A DNA stretch of 64,000 nt from positions 176,413-240,412 of the forward strand of contig NZ_OCVX01000005.1 in NCBI RefSeq assembly GCF_900232995.1, in the 5' to 3' direction. Each line of letters opens with the position of its first letter. Position 1 is the stretch's first letter. Shown here piece after piece: positions 52,761 to 61,175 of this stretch. Under the pieces are notes generated by a model, which saw only the letters and a program-made list of their open reading frames with translations, made no database searches and was not told the DNA's origin. This DNA is from Mycobacterium simulans. GTDB lineage: Bacteria; Actinomycetota; Actinomycetes; Mycobacteriales; Mycobacteriaceae. A program made the translations under genes and the position numbers.

Positions 52761-53996
52761 TTAAGAATTGTTTAAACGCCGAACGCCGCTGAGGCCTACT
52801 ACGGGCCCTATCACGATGATCGCGGGAGGTCGAATCCCCTCTGCCCGGACCTTTTCCGGCGTGTCGGCGAGGGTCGCCCGCAACGTCTGCTGAGCTGCCG
52901 TCGTTCCGTGTTGAACCACCAGCACCGGAGTATCCGCAGGTCGGCCGCCCTTTAACAGCTCATCGACGAAAAGCTCGATGCGTTCGACCGCCATCAGCAA
53001 AACAATGGTGCCGGACATTGCTGCCAATGCATTCCAATTCACTAACGATTCGGGGTGGCCGGGCGCAAGATGGCCGCTGACCACCACAAATTCGTGATTC
53101 GTGGCCCGGTGAGTGACCGGAACACCGGCCAAAGCAGGCACGGCTATGGCACTCGTCACACCCGGCACCACGGTCACCGGAATTCCGGCGTCGGCGCATG
53201 CCAGTACTTCCTCATAACCCCGGGCGAACACGAAGGGGTCGCCTCCTTTGAGACGGACCACAAATTTCCCGGCCTTGGCCCGTTCGATCATGACGGCGTT
53301 GATGGCGTCCTGGGCCATGGCCCGCCCGTACGGAATCTTTGCCGCGTCGATGACTTCGACATGCGGCGGCAGCTCGGCCAGCAGTTCGGGTGGCGCGAGC
53401 CGGTCGGCAACCACGACATCGGCATGGGCGAGCAAACGGCGGCCGCGGACGGTGATCAGTTCCGGATCACCGGGGCCGCCACCAACCAGAGCCACCCCAC
53501 CGCGCACGACGTCCGCGCTCACCGGGCTTTCGAAGCGTTCCGGGGCAATGGCCCCGGTCTGTAAGGCCTCGCGGATGGCCGACCGTATCGCCGCCGATCG
53601 GCGGTGCTCGCCACCGGCCAGCACCCCCACCGACAGACCGGAGTAGCCGAACGTCGCCGGAGTGACCGCGGTTCCCTCGACGGCGATGTCGGCCCGGACG
53701 CAGAAGATCTGGCGCCGATCGGCGTCGGCGACGACGGCCGCGTTCACCTGCGCATCATCGGTGGCCGCGATGGCATACCAGGCCCCGTCGAGATCACCGT
53801 CACGGTATTCACGCAGGGACAGGGTGATGCCGTCCATCGCCTCGACGGCTCGTGTGGCACTGCGAGAAATGACGTGGACGTCCGCGCCGCTGGCAATGAG
53901 CAGAGGCAAGCGACGCTGGGCAACCGAGCCTCCGCCGACCACGACGACCTTCTTGCCTGCCAGTCGCAATCCGACCAGATAGGGGTTCTCGGTCAC
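52761..53996 (-). CDS. cysG: Siroheme synthase-like CysG (precorrin-2 dehydrogenase + uroporphyrinogen III methyltransferase)
   Basis: The 411-residue protein fuses an N-terminal Rossmann domain (KKVVVVGGGSVAQRRLPLL, the SirC-type dehydrogenase/ferrochelatase part, 1-150) to a C-terminal SUMT (GGVALVGGGPGDPELITVRG, about 165; then RLKGGDPFVFARGYEE). It makes precorrin-2 and siroheme precursors for B12 and sulfite/nitrite reductases. Its start overlaps the cobB stop (ATGA), placing it in the corrin operon. Confidence 0.94.
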   Translation of the reverse strand: MTENPYLVGLRLAGKKVVVVGGGSVAQRRLPLLIASGADVHVISRSATRAVEAMDGITLSLREYRDGDLDGAWYAIAATDDAQVNAAVVADADRRQIFCVRADIAVEGTAVTPATFGYSGLSVGVLAGGEHRRSAAIRSAIREALQTGAIAPERFESPVSADVVRGGVALVGGGPGDPELITVRGRRLLAHADVVVADRLAPPELLAELPPHVEVIDAAKIPYGRAMAQDAINAVMIERAKAGKFVVRLKGGDPFVFARGYEEVLACADAGIPVTVVPGVTSAIAVPALAGVPVTHRATNHEFVVVSGHLAPGHPESLVNWNALAAMSGTIVLLMAVERIELFVDELLKGGRPADTPVLVVQHGTTAAQQTLRATLADTPEKVRAEGIRPPAIIVIGPVVGLSGVRRLNNS

Positions 53997-55390
53997 CCGC
54001 CAAGTTTAGAAGCACGGTAAGCGGCTGCGTGTGCGACGAAACGCGCCACCGCGTCGGGCGTCGCCGCTGGATGGGTGTGCAGGTAGGACGCGTGCACCCC
54101 TGCGTGCACCACCCCTTCTCGCAAGCCGTCGCGCGCCGAGCCCTCGTACTGCCGCCGATACACCCACGCCGGCTGATAGAAGTCGCTGAATGTGACTTCC
54201 GTTCGGTGGAATTCGTGTCCAACCACCCGCTGACCAACCGAATACAGCGACGAGTCGGTTACCGCGACCGCGGCGTGATATGCGAGCTTCAGGTGCTGTG
54301 TGAACCGTGCCGATCCGCGCAGCACACCGCACATTGGGTGCCCGTCGAGATCGGAAGCCAGGTAGATCAGGCCCGCGCATTCGGCGTGTACCGGAGCGCC
54401 TGCGGTTGCCAAGTGGTTGATCTGGCGGCGGACGACGTCGTTGGCGGACAACTCCGCGGTGAACTGCTCGGGGAATCCGCCGGGCAACACAACCGCGTCC
54501 GTACCGTTGGGCAGCGTTTCGCTCAGCGGGTCGAACTCGATCACGTCAGCCCCGGCGGCCCGCAGTAGCTCGGCGTGTTCGGTGTACCCGAAGGTGAATG
54601 CCTTGCCAGCGGCCAGTGCCACGGTGACGCCGTGGCCAGGGCGCTCCGCGATCGCGGTCGCCGGGTCCCACGGCTGATCGGCGACCCGACTTCCGGCGGC
54701 CTTACACACAGCCGCGAGGTCAACGTGGCGGGCCACCACTGCCGTCATCGCGCCGACGGCTTGCCGCGCGCGGCGGCCGTACTCGGTCGCGGTGACAAGA
54801 CCCAGATACCTTGACGGCAGCTCTAATTCGGCGGTGCGCGGAATGGCGCCCAGAACCGGGACACCGGCGTGTTCGCACGACTGGCGCAGCACTTGCTCGT
54901 GTCTGGCCGACCCGACCCGATTGAGGATGACACCGGCGATCGAGGTTGCCGTGTCGAACGTGGAAAAGCCGTGCAGCAATGCGGCGATGCTCTGTCCTTG
55001 GCCACGCGTGTCGACTACCAGGACGACGGGGACGCCCAGCAAGGCGGCGACGTGCGCGGTCGACCCTGCCGGCGGAGTGCTCGCGACCGGGTCGATGCGC
55101 CCGTCGAACAGGCCCATCACTCCTTCGATCACGGCGATGTCCGCGCCGTGGGTGCCGTGTGCGTATAGCGGGGCAATAAGCTGCGCCCCCACCAGCACCG
55201 GGTCGAGGTTGCGGCCGGGCCGTCCCGCGGCCAGGGCGTGGTAGCCGGGATCGATGAAGTCCGGCCCCACCTTGAACGGTGCGACGGTGTGGCCCTTTTC
55301 GCGCAGTGCGCCGATCAAACCCGTTGCAACGGTGGTCTTTCCGCTGCCCGAGGCGGGAGCGGCGAGAACCACCGCGGGCACTCGAGTCAC
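53993..55390 (-). CDS. cobB: Cobyrinic acid a,c-diamide synthase (CobB)
   Basis: CobB amidates the a and c acetate side chains using glutamine and ATP. The 465-residue protein starts at GTG 55390 (VTRVPAVVLAAP). It has a P-loop SGSGKTTVATG, an ATPase domain to about residue 230, and a C-terminal glutamine amidotransferase of class I with the catalytic Cys in VHAECAGLIYLA and the His near GHEFHRTEV. The longer upstream frame is excluded because it lacks family sequence. Confidence 0.94.
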   Translation of the reverse strand: MTRVPAVVLAAPASGSGKTTVATGLIGALREKGHTVAPFKVGPDFIDPGYHALAAGRPGRNLDPVLVGAQLIAPLYAHGTHGADIAVIEGVMGLFDGRIDPVASTPPAGSTAHVAALLGVPVVLVVDTRGQGQSIAALLHGFSTFDTATSIAGVILNRVGSARHEQVLRQSCEHAGVPVLGAIPRTAELELPSRYLGLVTATEYGRRARQAVGAMTAVVARHVDLAAVCKAAGSRVADQPWDPATAIAERPGHGVTVALAAGKAFTFGYTEHAELLRAAGADVIEFDPLSETLPNGTDAVVLPGGFPEQFTAELSANDVVRRQINHLATAGAPVHAECAGLIYLASDLDGHPMCGVLRGSARFTQHLKLAYHAAVAVTDSSLYSVGQRVVGHEFHRTEVTFSDFYQPAWVYRRQYEGSARDGLREGVVHAGVHASYLHTHPAATPDAVARFVAHAAAYRASKLGG

Positions 55391-55478
55391 TTTGCGAACC
55401 GCTGCCGCGAGCGTGCACAGAATGACGCTCCGTGCGGCGTGTCGGTGTACAGACACGCACCCTCGCAAGCGGATGGGT

Positions 55479-56102
55479 TCACCACTCGATGCCCTTCTGT
55501 CCCTTGCGCCCCGCATCCATCGGATGCTTCACCTTGGTCATTTCGGTGACCAGATCGGCGGCCTCGACCAACCGGGGCGGGGCGTGGCGTCCCGTGATCA
55601 CCACATGCTGGTAGCCGGGCCGGGACAGCAAGACGTCCACCACGTCATCGATGTCGAGCCAGCCCCACTTCAGCGGGTAGGTGAACTCGTCGAGCACGTA
55701 GAAGTCGTGACGTTGCGCGGCCAGGCGACGCGTGATCTCCGCCCACCCGTCGGCTGCCGCCGCGGCGGGATCGGTAGCGCTGCCGGGCTTGCGTGACTTG
55801 CGCGTCCAGGACCAGCCCGCACCCATTTTGTGCCATTCGACCGCCCCGCCAACGCCGTGCTGATCGTGCAACTGGCCCAGTTGACGGAATGCCGCCTCCT
55901 CACCTACCTTCCACTTGGCGCTCTTGACGAACTGGAACACCGCGACATCGAGGCCAACATTCCAGGCTCGCAACGCCATTCCAAACGCGGCCGTCGATTT
56001 TCCTTTACCGTCTCCGGTGTGGACCGCCAACACCGGTGTATTGCGCCGGGCCCGGGTAGTTAGGCCATCGTCGGGGACTTGGAGTGGATTGCCCTGTGGC
56101 AC
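55479..56102 (-). CDS. cobO: Corrinoid adenosyltransferase CobO (BtuR family)
   Basis: CobO attaches the 5'-deoxyadenosyl group of ATP to cob(I)alamin. The 207-residue protein has the P-loop VHTGDGKGKSTAAFGMALRAWNVG and the conserved ARRHDFYVLDEFTYPLKWGW-type segment (YVLDEFTYPLKWGW). It also has the GRHAPPRLVEAADLVTEM motif near the end. It lies between cobB and the chelatase in the corrin operon, 10 bp from the latter. Confidence 0.95.
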   Translation of the reverse strand: MPQGNPLQVPDDGLTTRARRNTPVLAVHTGDGKGKSTAAFGMALRAWNVGLDVAVFQFVKSAKWKVGEEAAFRQLGQLHDQHGVGGAVEWHKMGAGWSWTRKSRKPGSATDPAAAAADGWAEITRRLAAQRHDFYVLDEFTYPLKWGWLDIDDVVDVLLSRPGYQHVVITGRHAPPRLVEAADLVTEMTKVKHPMDAGRKGQKGIEW

Positions 56103-56112
56103 CTGTTGATCC

Positions 56113-57954
56113 TCACGCCACGCTTCGCACGGCCTGGGTCAGATAGTCGGCGTGCAATTGCTCCAGGCGCATGGCCGGCGCGCCCAGCTGCCGGGCCAGC
56201 TGTCCGGCCAACCCCAGCCGCACGTACGACGTTTCGCAATCCACGACCACCGCGGCCACCCCTTCGGCGACAAGGCGTGCGGCCGCTATCCGGCTGCGGC
56301 CCAACGGGTCCGGCCCGGAAGTGGCCCGGCCATCGGTGAGCACCACCACCAGCGGACGTCGCGCGCGGTCACGCACCTTTTCCCGGACAACTAGCTCACG
56401 CGCGGCCAGCAGGCCCTCGGCAAGTGGAGTCTTGCCGCCGGTGTCGAAGCGGGCCAGTCGCCGGCCAGCGATGTGGGCCGACGATGTGGGCGGCAACAAC
56501 ACGGTCGCTTGGTGCTGGCGGAAAGTGATCACCGCGACCTTGTCGCGCCTCTGATAGGCGTCGCGCAGCAGTGACATGGCGGCACCGCTGACGGCTGCCA
56601 TGCGGTCCCGGGCGGCCATCGATCCGGAAGCATCGACGACGAAGATCACCAGATTTCCTTCGCGCCCCTCGCGGATGGCGCGACGGACATCGTCGGGCTG
56701 CAGCCGCAGCGGCCCGGCTCCGATCGAGTGCTCGGCCGCCGACAACAGGGTGGCGAACAGGTGCAGTCCGTGCGCTCCAGGATCGCTGGTGTCGGCTGCT
56801 GCCACCACGCTGCCAGCAGCGTTGCGGGCCCGCGACCGTCGCCCGGGAGCGCCTTCGCCGACGCCTGGAACGGTCAACGCCCGGGTGCGGAAAACCTTCG
56901 ACGGCGGCGCGCTGGGCTTCGGAGGTCTTGGTTTCGAATACTGCTGCGGTAGATCACGTTCGCCGTTGGCCGCCTGACCGCCCCCGGAGGGGTCGGGATC
57001 GGGATCCGGCTCCGAGTCGCGCTGCGTTTCGCTGCCGGCTTGTGCAAGCGCCTCGTCCAGCTGCTCGCGGTCGATACCATGATCGTCGAAGGGGTCGCGG
57101 CGGCGCCGATGCGGCAATGCCAATTCGGCTGCCACCCGGATGTCCTGTTCCGCCACGGCATGCGCGCCGCGCCAGGCGGCGTGGGCAATTGCGGTTCGGG
57201 CTACGACTAGGTCGGCTCGCATGCCGTCGACGCCAAAGGCCGCGCACAATGCCGCGATGCGCCGTAACTCGTTGTCCGGCAACATCACATCGTCAACGAT
57301 TGCCCGGGCCGCGGCGATCCGGCGGGCCAGCTCGGCGTCCGCGTCGGCGTAGCGTTGCGCGAACGCGTCCGGGTCCGCCTCGTAGGCCATCCGCTGTCGG
57401 ATCACCTGCACCCGCACGTCGACATCACGCGACGCCTGCACATCCACGGTGAGCCCGAACCGGTCGAGCAACTGCGGACGCAGTTCGCCCTCTTCCGGAT
57501 TCATGGTGCCGATCAACACGAAGCGAGACTCATGCGAGTGGGAAATGCCGTCGCGTTCGATGTGTACCCGCCCCATGGCGGCTGCGTCGAGCAGTATGTC
57601 GACCAGATGATCGTGCAACAGGTTGACTTCGTCGACGTAGAGCACGCCGCCGTGGGCACGAGCCAACAGTCCGGGTGAGAAGGCGTGCTCGCCGTCGCGC
57701 AGCACACGTTGCAGGTCTAGTGACCCGACAACGCGGTCTTCGGTTGCGCCCAGCGGCATCTCGACCAGGCCAGCCTCGGCACTTCCGGTCGCGACCGACA
57801 GCAGCGCCGCCAGCCCGCGCACCGCAGTCGACTTCGCTGTGCCCTTCTCGCCCCGGATCAGCGCTCCGCCGATCTCGGGTCGAACCGCACACAACAACAA
57901 CGCGAGCCGCAGCTGATCGTGCCCGACGATGGCACTGAACGGATAGGGCTTCAC
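56113..57954 (-). CDS. Mg-chelatase-like ATPase, BchI-BchD fusion (Rv2850c)
   Basis: The 613-residue protein fuses an AAA+ N-domain (Walker A GEKGTAKST, about 40; Walker B VLYVDEVNLL; GTMNPEEGELRPQLLDRF) to a Pro/Asp-rich middle and a C-terminal von Willebrand A domain with MIDAS DASGSMAARDR. It is probably the ChlI/ChlD partner of CobN in aerobic cobaltochelatase, since it sits with cobO, cobB and cysG. It overlaps the downstream-oriented GNAT gene's stop as ATGA. Confidence 0.92.
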   Translation of the reverse strand: MKPYPFSAIVGHDQLRLALLLCAVRPEIGGALIRGEKGTAKSTAVRGLAALLSVATGSAEAGLVEMPLGATEDRVVGSLDLQRVLRDGEHAFSPGLLARAHGGVLYVDEVNLLHDHLVDILLDAAAMGRVHIERDGISHSHESRFVLIGTMNPEEGELRPQLLDRFGLTVDVQASRDVDVRVQVIRQRMAYEADPDAFAQRYADADAELARRIAAARAIVDDVMLPDNELRRIAALCAAFGVDGMRADLVVARTAIAHAAWRGAHAVAEQDIRVAAELALPHRRRRDPFDDHGIDREQLDEALAQAGSETQRDSEPDPDPDPSGGGQAANGERDLPQQYSKPRPPKPSAPPSKVFRTRALTVPGVGEGAPGRRSRARNAAGSVVAAADTSDPGAHGLHLFATLLSAAEHSIGAGPLRLQPDDVRRAIREGREGNLVIFVVDASGSMAARDRMAAVSGAAMSLLRDAYQRRDKVAVITFRQHQATVLLPPTSSAHIAGRRLARFDTGGKTPLAEGLLAARELVVREKVRDRARRPLVVVLTDGRATSGPDPLGRSRIAAARLVAEGVAAVVVDCETSYVRLGLAGQLARQLGAPAMRLEQLHADYLTQAVRSVA

Positions 57955-58421
57955 CGCTGGGCCGCCAGAGGAGAACCGGACCGCAACATTGGCACATGCG
58001 GAATACCGTCGTCGAGGAAATCATCGCCGTCACGGACGAATCCGTGCTTGGCATACATATCGGCGAGGTAGATCTGCGCGTTTATCCGGCACGGGTAGTC
58101 ACCAACTTCTGCCAGCGCGGCTCGCAGCAGCCGGGTGGCATGGCCCATGCCTCGACCGCTGCGTTTGGTGCACAGCCGCCCGAGCCGAAACGCCTTCTCA
58201 CCGCCGGCGTGCTCCTCCATCAGCCGCAGCGTGCAGATCACCTCACCGTCGGACGTTTCCAGCCAGAAGTGCCGGGTTTCGGCGAGCAGATCCCGCCCGT
58301 CCAATTCCGGATAGGGGCAAGCCTGTTCGACCACGAAAACTTCTACCCGTAGCTTGAGCAGCTCGTAAAGAATCTGGGCGTCAAGGTCTTTGGCCCACAT
58401 GCGGCGCAACGCTTCAGTCAT
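57951..58421 (-). CDS. GNAT family N-acetyltransferase, ElaA-like (Rv2851c)
   Basis: The 156-residue protein has the ElaA-type opening AKDLDAQILYELLKLRVEVFVVEQACPYPELDGRD, acetyl-CoA loop RSGRGMGHATRLLRAAL and C-terminal IYLADMYAKHGFVRDGDDFLDDGIPHV. It is likely an acetyltransferase; its substrate is unknown. Its ATG (58421) is the last base triplet of the MIRU array, so its initiation depends on the mini-ORF chain that runs through the repeats from mqo. Confidence 0.9.
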   Translation of the reverse strand: MTEALRRMWAKDLDAQILYELLKLRVEVFVVEQACPYPELDGRDLLAETRHFWLETSDGEVICTLRLMEEHAGGEKAFRLGRLCTKRSGRGMGHATRLLRAALAEVGDYPCRINAQIYLADMYAKHGFVRDGDDFLDDGIPHVPMLRSGSPLAAQR

Positions 58422-58633
58422 TTGCGCCGCTCCTCCTCATCGCTTCGCTCTGCATCGTCGCCGGCGCGGGTCATTTGCGCCGCTCCTCCTCATCGCTTCG
58501 CTCTGCATCGTCGCCGGCGCGGGTCATTTGCGCCGCTCCTCCTCATCGCTTCGCTCTGCATCGTCGCCGGCGCGGGTCATTTGCGCCGCTCCTCCTCATC
58601 GCTTCGCTCTGCATCGTCGCCGGCGCGGATCAT
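58418..58633 (-). repeat. MIRU array: four 53-bp repeats between mqo and GNAT genes
   Basis: Units begin at 58418, 58471, 58524 and 58577, exactly 53 bp apart and almost identical. Read on the minus strand each unit encodes an 18-codon mini-ORF MTRAGDDAERSDEEERRK whose stop overlaps the next start as ATGA; the first, beside mqo, reads MIRAGDD instead. The mqo stop overlaps the first mini-ORF and the last mini-ORF overlaps the GNAT start. This is the classic mycobacterial interspersed repetitive unit inserted in an overlapping stop/start site. No spacers occur, so it is not CRISPR. Confidence 0.95.
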
Positions 58634-60111
58634 GAGGCCTCCAGCTGCAGTGCCTTGGTGCCCCAGGACCACACTTCCTCGAAAAGCGCCGGCTCACGCG
58701 ACAGTTCGGCGCCCAATGATGGCACCATCTCCTTGAGCGTGGGCAGCCAGGACTGGTACCGGGTGGCAAAGCACCGTTGCAGCACTTCGAGCATGGCGGG
58801 CACGGCAGTCGATGCTCCCGGCGAGCCTCCGAGCAGACCGGCGATGCTGCCGTCGGCGGCGCTCACCATGGTCGTGACGAACTCGAGCACACCGCCTTTG
58901 CGCCTGTCCCGCCGGATCACCTGTACGCGTTGACCGGCCACCGTCAGCTCCCAATCGGAATCCACTGCGCTGGGCGCAAATTCGCGCAGGACCCGGACTC
59001 GGTCGGGTTGAGAGAGCCGCAGCTGGCCGATCAGGTAGTTGAGCAATGTCAGCTGGGTGATGCCCACCCCGAGCATGGACAGCACGTTGTGCGGCTTGAT
59101 CGAGCGGGGCAGATCGCTGACGTGGCCGTATTTCAAGAACTTCGACGACCAGCCGGCATAAGGCCCGAACACCAGCCACGATTTACCGTTGACGAAGCGG
59201 AGATCCAGGTGCAGCGCCCCCAGCGGAGGGGCTCCCGGCGCCGGAAAGCCGTATACCTTGGCCCGGTGCGCGGTAGTGAGAGCCGGATTATCCGACCGCA
59301 GGAACCGGCCGCCGATCGGAAAGCCGGCGAAGCCCTTGACTTCGTTGATGCCGGACCTCTGCAACAACGGCAACGCGTCGCCCCCGGCCCCGACGAAGAC
59401 GAATTTTGCGCTCAGCTTGCGCTTTTCACCGGTACGACGGTTGCTGGTGGTCACCGTCCAGCTGCCGTTGGACTGTCGGGACAGGTTGCGAACCTCGTGA
59501 CCGAACAGTGCGTTGGCGCCCCTGCGCACGCAATAGCCGATGAGTTGGCGGGACAGTGCACCGAAATCGACATCGGTGCCGTCCTGGGCCCAAATGAGCG
59601 CAACTGGTTCGGAGAAGTCACGTTTGGAAGCCATGAACGGCAGCCGGCGGGCGAACTCATCCGGGTCGTCAATCAGCTCGGTGCCGGCGAACAGCGGGTT
59701 GCCCGCGAGCGCGCGCTGGCGGCGCCGTAGGTAGTCGACGCGCTGGGCACCGCGAACGAAACTCACGTGCGGAATGGGATTCAGGAAACTGCGGACGTCG
59801 GTCAGTATGCCGTTTTCCACGGCGTACGCCCAGAACTGGCGGGTGACCTGAAATTGCTCATTGACGTATACCGCTTTGGTGATGTCGATCGAGCCGTCCG
59901 GTCTTTCTGGCGTGTAGTTCATTTCGCACAACGCGGAGTGTCCGGTGCCGGCATTGTTCCAGGGACTACTGCTTTCCGCGCCGACGGCGTCCAGCCGCTC
60001 GATCAGCGTGATTGACCAGTCCGGTTGCAGCCGCCGCAGCAACGCACCCAGCGTGGCGCTCATGATGCCCGCGCCCACCAGTACGACGTCGGTTCTGGCT
60101 AGCTCTGACAC
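58630..60111 (-). CDS. mqo: Malate:quinone oxidoreductase
   Basis: Mqo oxidises malate to oxaloacetate and passes electrons to menaquinone at the membrane. The 493-residue FAD protein starts at GTG 60111 with VSELARTDVVLVGAGIMSATLGALLRRLQPDWSITLIERLD, containing the dinucleotide fold. It also has GYCVRRGANALFGHEV, FVFVGAGGDALPLLQRSGI and the family C-terminus FSL-like PSLGAELSREPALFEEV. The longer upstream frame is excluded because family members begin at this FAD strand. It leads into the MIRU array. Confidence 0.94.
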   Translation of the reverse strand: MSELARTDVVLVGAGIMSATLGALLRRLQPDWSITLIERLDAVGAESSSPWNNAGTGHSALCEMNYTPERPDGSIDITKAVYVNEQFQVTRQFWAYAVENGILTDVRSFLNPIPHVSFVRGAQRVDYLRRRQRALAGNPLFAGTELIDDPDEFARRLPFMASKRDFSEPVALIWAQDGTDVDFGALSRQLIGYCVRRGANALFGHEVRNLSRQSNGSWTVTTSNRRTGEKRKLSAKFVFVGAGGDALPLLQRSGINEVKGFAGFPIGGRFLRSDNPALTTAHRAKVYGFPAPGAPPLGALHLDLRFVNGKSWLVFGPYAGWSSKFLKYGHVSDLPRSIKPHNVLSMLGVGITQLTLLNYLIGQLRLSQPDRVRVLREFAPSAVDSDWELTVAGQRVQVIRRDRRKGGVLEFVTTMVSAADGSIAGLLGGSPGASTAVPAMLEVLQRCFATRYQSWLPTLKEMVPSLGAELSREPALFEEVWSWGTKALQLEAS

Positions 60112-60314
60112 CGGATCGTGGGTCCTTCCTTGGGCTGTGCCGGTTCCCAAGGTTATCCCGACGGTGTCGGTGTCGCCTGATACCGGTGGCACACGCTCCA
60201 ACGGCCACGTCTTAATCAGCAAAGATTGAGGCACAAGCTGCCAGCGAACCGCAAGCAGGGATTCCCAAACCACCGGCGCCTTGGACCACTCACGCGGCTG
60301 GCCACGGTGCCGGG

Positions 60315-60956
60315 TTAGTTCAAAAACACATCCAATGGGAAGTATTCACTGATCGTAATGATCGGTTGACCGCCGATAAATTGGCGATAGCGACGGCCGA
60401 CGGCCTCCGGTCCGGGATTCGCATGTCCTGCGAGTAGGCCCCAACTGGGGTGCTCCCCCATCCAGACTTCAGGAAGCTCTTTCAGGGTTTCAAGGCTGCT
60501 GCTCACCAATAGCTCGCCGATCGGGCGATCCGTCGTTACCAGGCTTGTCACGATCGTCGGCGGTAGGAAATCGATTGCAGCCAACGTCTCCGCTGCTATG
60601 TATGGCCGACCCGAACGCAGTCCTTTAAGCACCACATGGCGTTGCAGGATGCGACCGGACGGCAATTTCTCGGACTCGAGAATTTTCGGCGCACTCGGGT
60701 GAATCTGCTGCTCAATAACCTGCACCCCGATCTCCTCGTCGGCAATGACGCTGAGGATTCTGGTAAGTGTCCCATTCGTTGCGATGAGCACCCGCAGGTC
60801 GCGACTAAGCAGTCGGATTTGATCGCTTGACAAACGGCGCCGCCTGTTGGGTCGTTTGTGCTGTAAGACAGAACCTGGGCAGCTGTGATAGCCGGCATGC
60901 GACAGCCCGACATCGGAGGCTCTGGTGAGCTCGGTGGAGACGGTTTCCATTGCCAT
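60315..60956 (-). CDS. Chorismate pyruvate-lyase-like protein (Rv2949c paralogue)
   Basis: The 213-residue protein resembles Rv2949c, which converts chorismate to p-hydroxybenzoate for phenolic glycolipids and p-HBADs. Shared segments are LSRDLRVLIATNGTLTRIL, LPSGRILQRHVVLKG, RPYIAAETLAAID, VGRRYRQFIGGQPIITISEYF. A strong GAGGAGAG precedes ATG 60956 and fixes the start. It ends soon after the last motif, shorter at the C-terminus than Rv2949c. It lies beside mqo where H37Rv has PE_PGRS48. UbiC-type activity is inferred; the Arg and Glu expected in the active site cannot be confirmed by eye. Confidence 0.8.
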   Translation of the reverse strand: MAMETVSTELTRASDVGLSHAGYHSCPGSVLQHKRPNRRRRLSSDQIRLLSRDLRVLIATNGTLTRILSVIADEEIGVQVIEQQIHPSAPKILESEKLPSGRILQRHVVLKGLRSGRPYIAAETLAAIDFLPPTIVTSLVTTDRPIGELLVSSSLETLKELPEVWMGEHPSWGLLAGHANPGPEAVGRRYRQFIGGQPIITISEYFPLDVFLN

Positions 60957-61112
60957 GGGACTCTCCTCGCAAGCCAATGAGCTCGGCTATTCGCTGTGGT
61001 AGCCGGCAGCGTTCCGCTGAGATTCATCTTTGGACAGTCTGGTTACGCCCTCCATCCCCCGATTAGCTGATGACTGTAGGAAAATCAGATCCACCATCGG
61101 CACGACCACGAC

Positions 61113-61132
61113 TGTCCCCCGATCGGGGGACA
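61113..61132. promoter_or_regulatory. Perfect 20-bp palindrome in divergent promoter region
   Basis: The sequence TGTCCCCCGATCGGGGGACA is its own reverse complement with no mismatch. It lies 43 bp upstream of the GTG of the hydrolase gene and about 157 bp upstream of the chorismate-lyase-like gene, in the 219-bp divergent spacer. A dimeric repressor operator is the simplest reading; a hairpin in the leader RNA is the alternative. Confidence 0.6.
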
Positions 61133-61175
61133 ACAGGCCGCAACAAGAGCCGTGACCACGTTCTAAGCTGACCCC

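Noticed and set aside
52739..56113. Cobalamin riboswitch in the corrin gene cluster
   Set aside because: Gaps between cysG, cobB, cobO and the chelatase are too short, and no B12-box-like conserved core is visible.
58418..58633. Possible CRISPR array
   Set aside because: Repeats are directly adjacent with no spacers and there is no cas gene nearby; this is a MIRU.
58390..58933. Plus-strand ORFs of repeated MRRSSSSLRSASSPARV units
   Set aside because: They arise from reading the four MIRU copies on the wrong strand; the ATGA chain on the minus strand is the meaningful frame.
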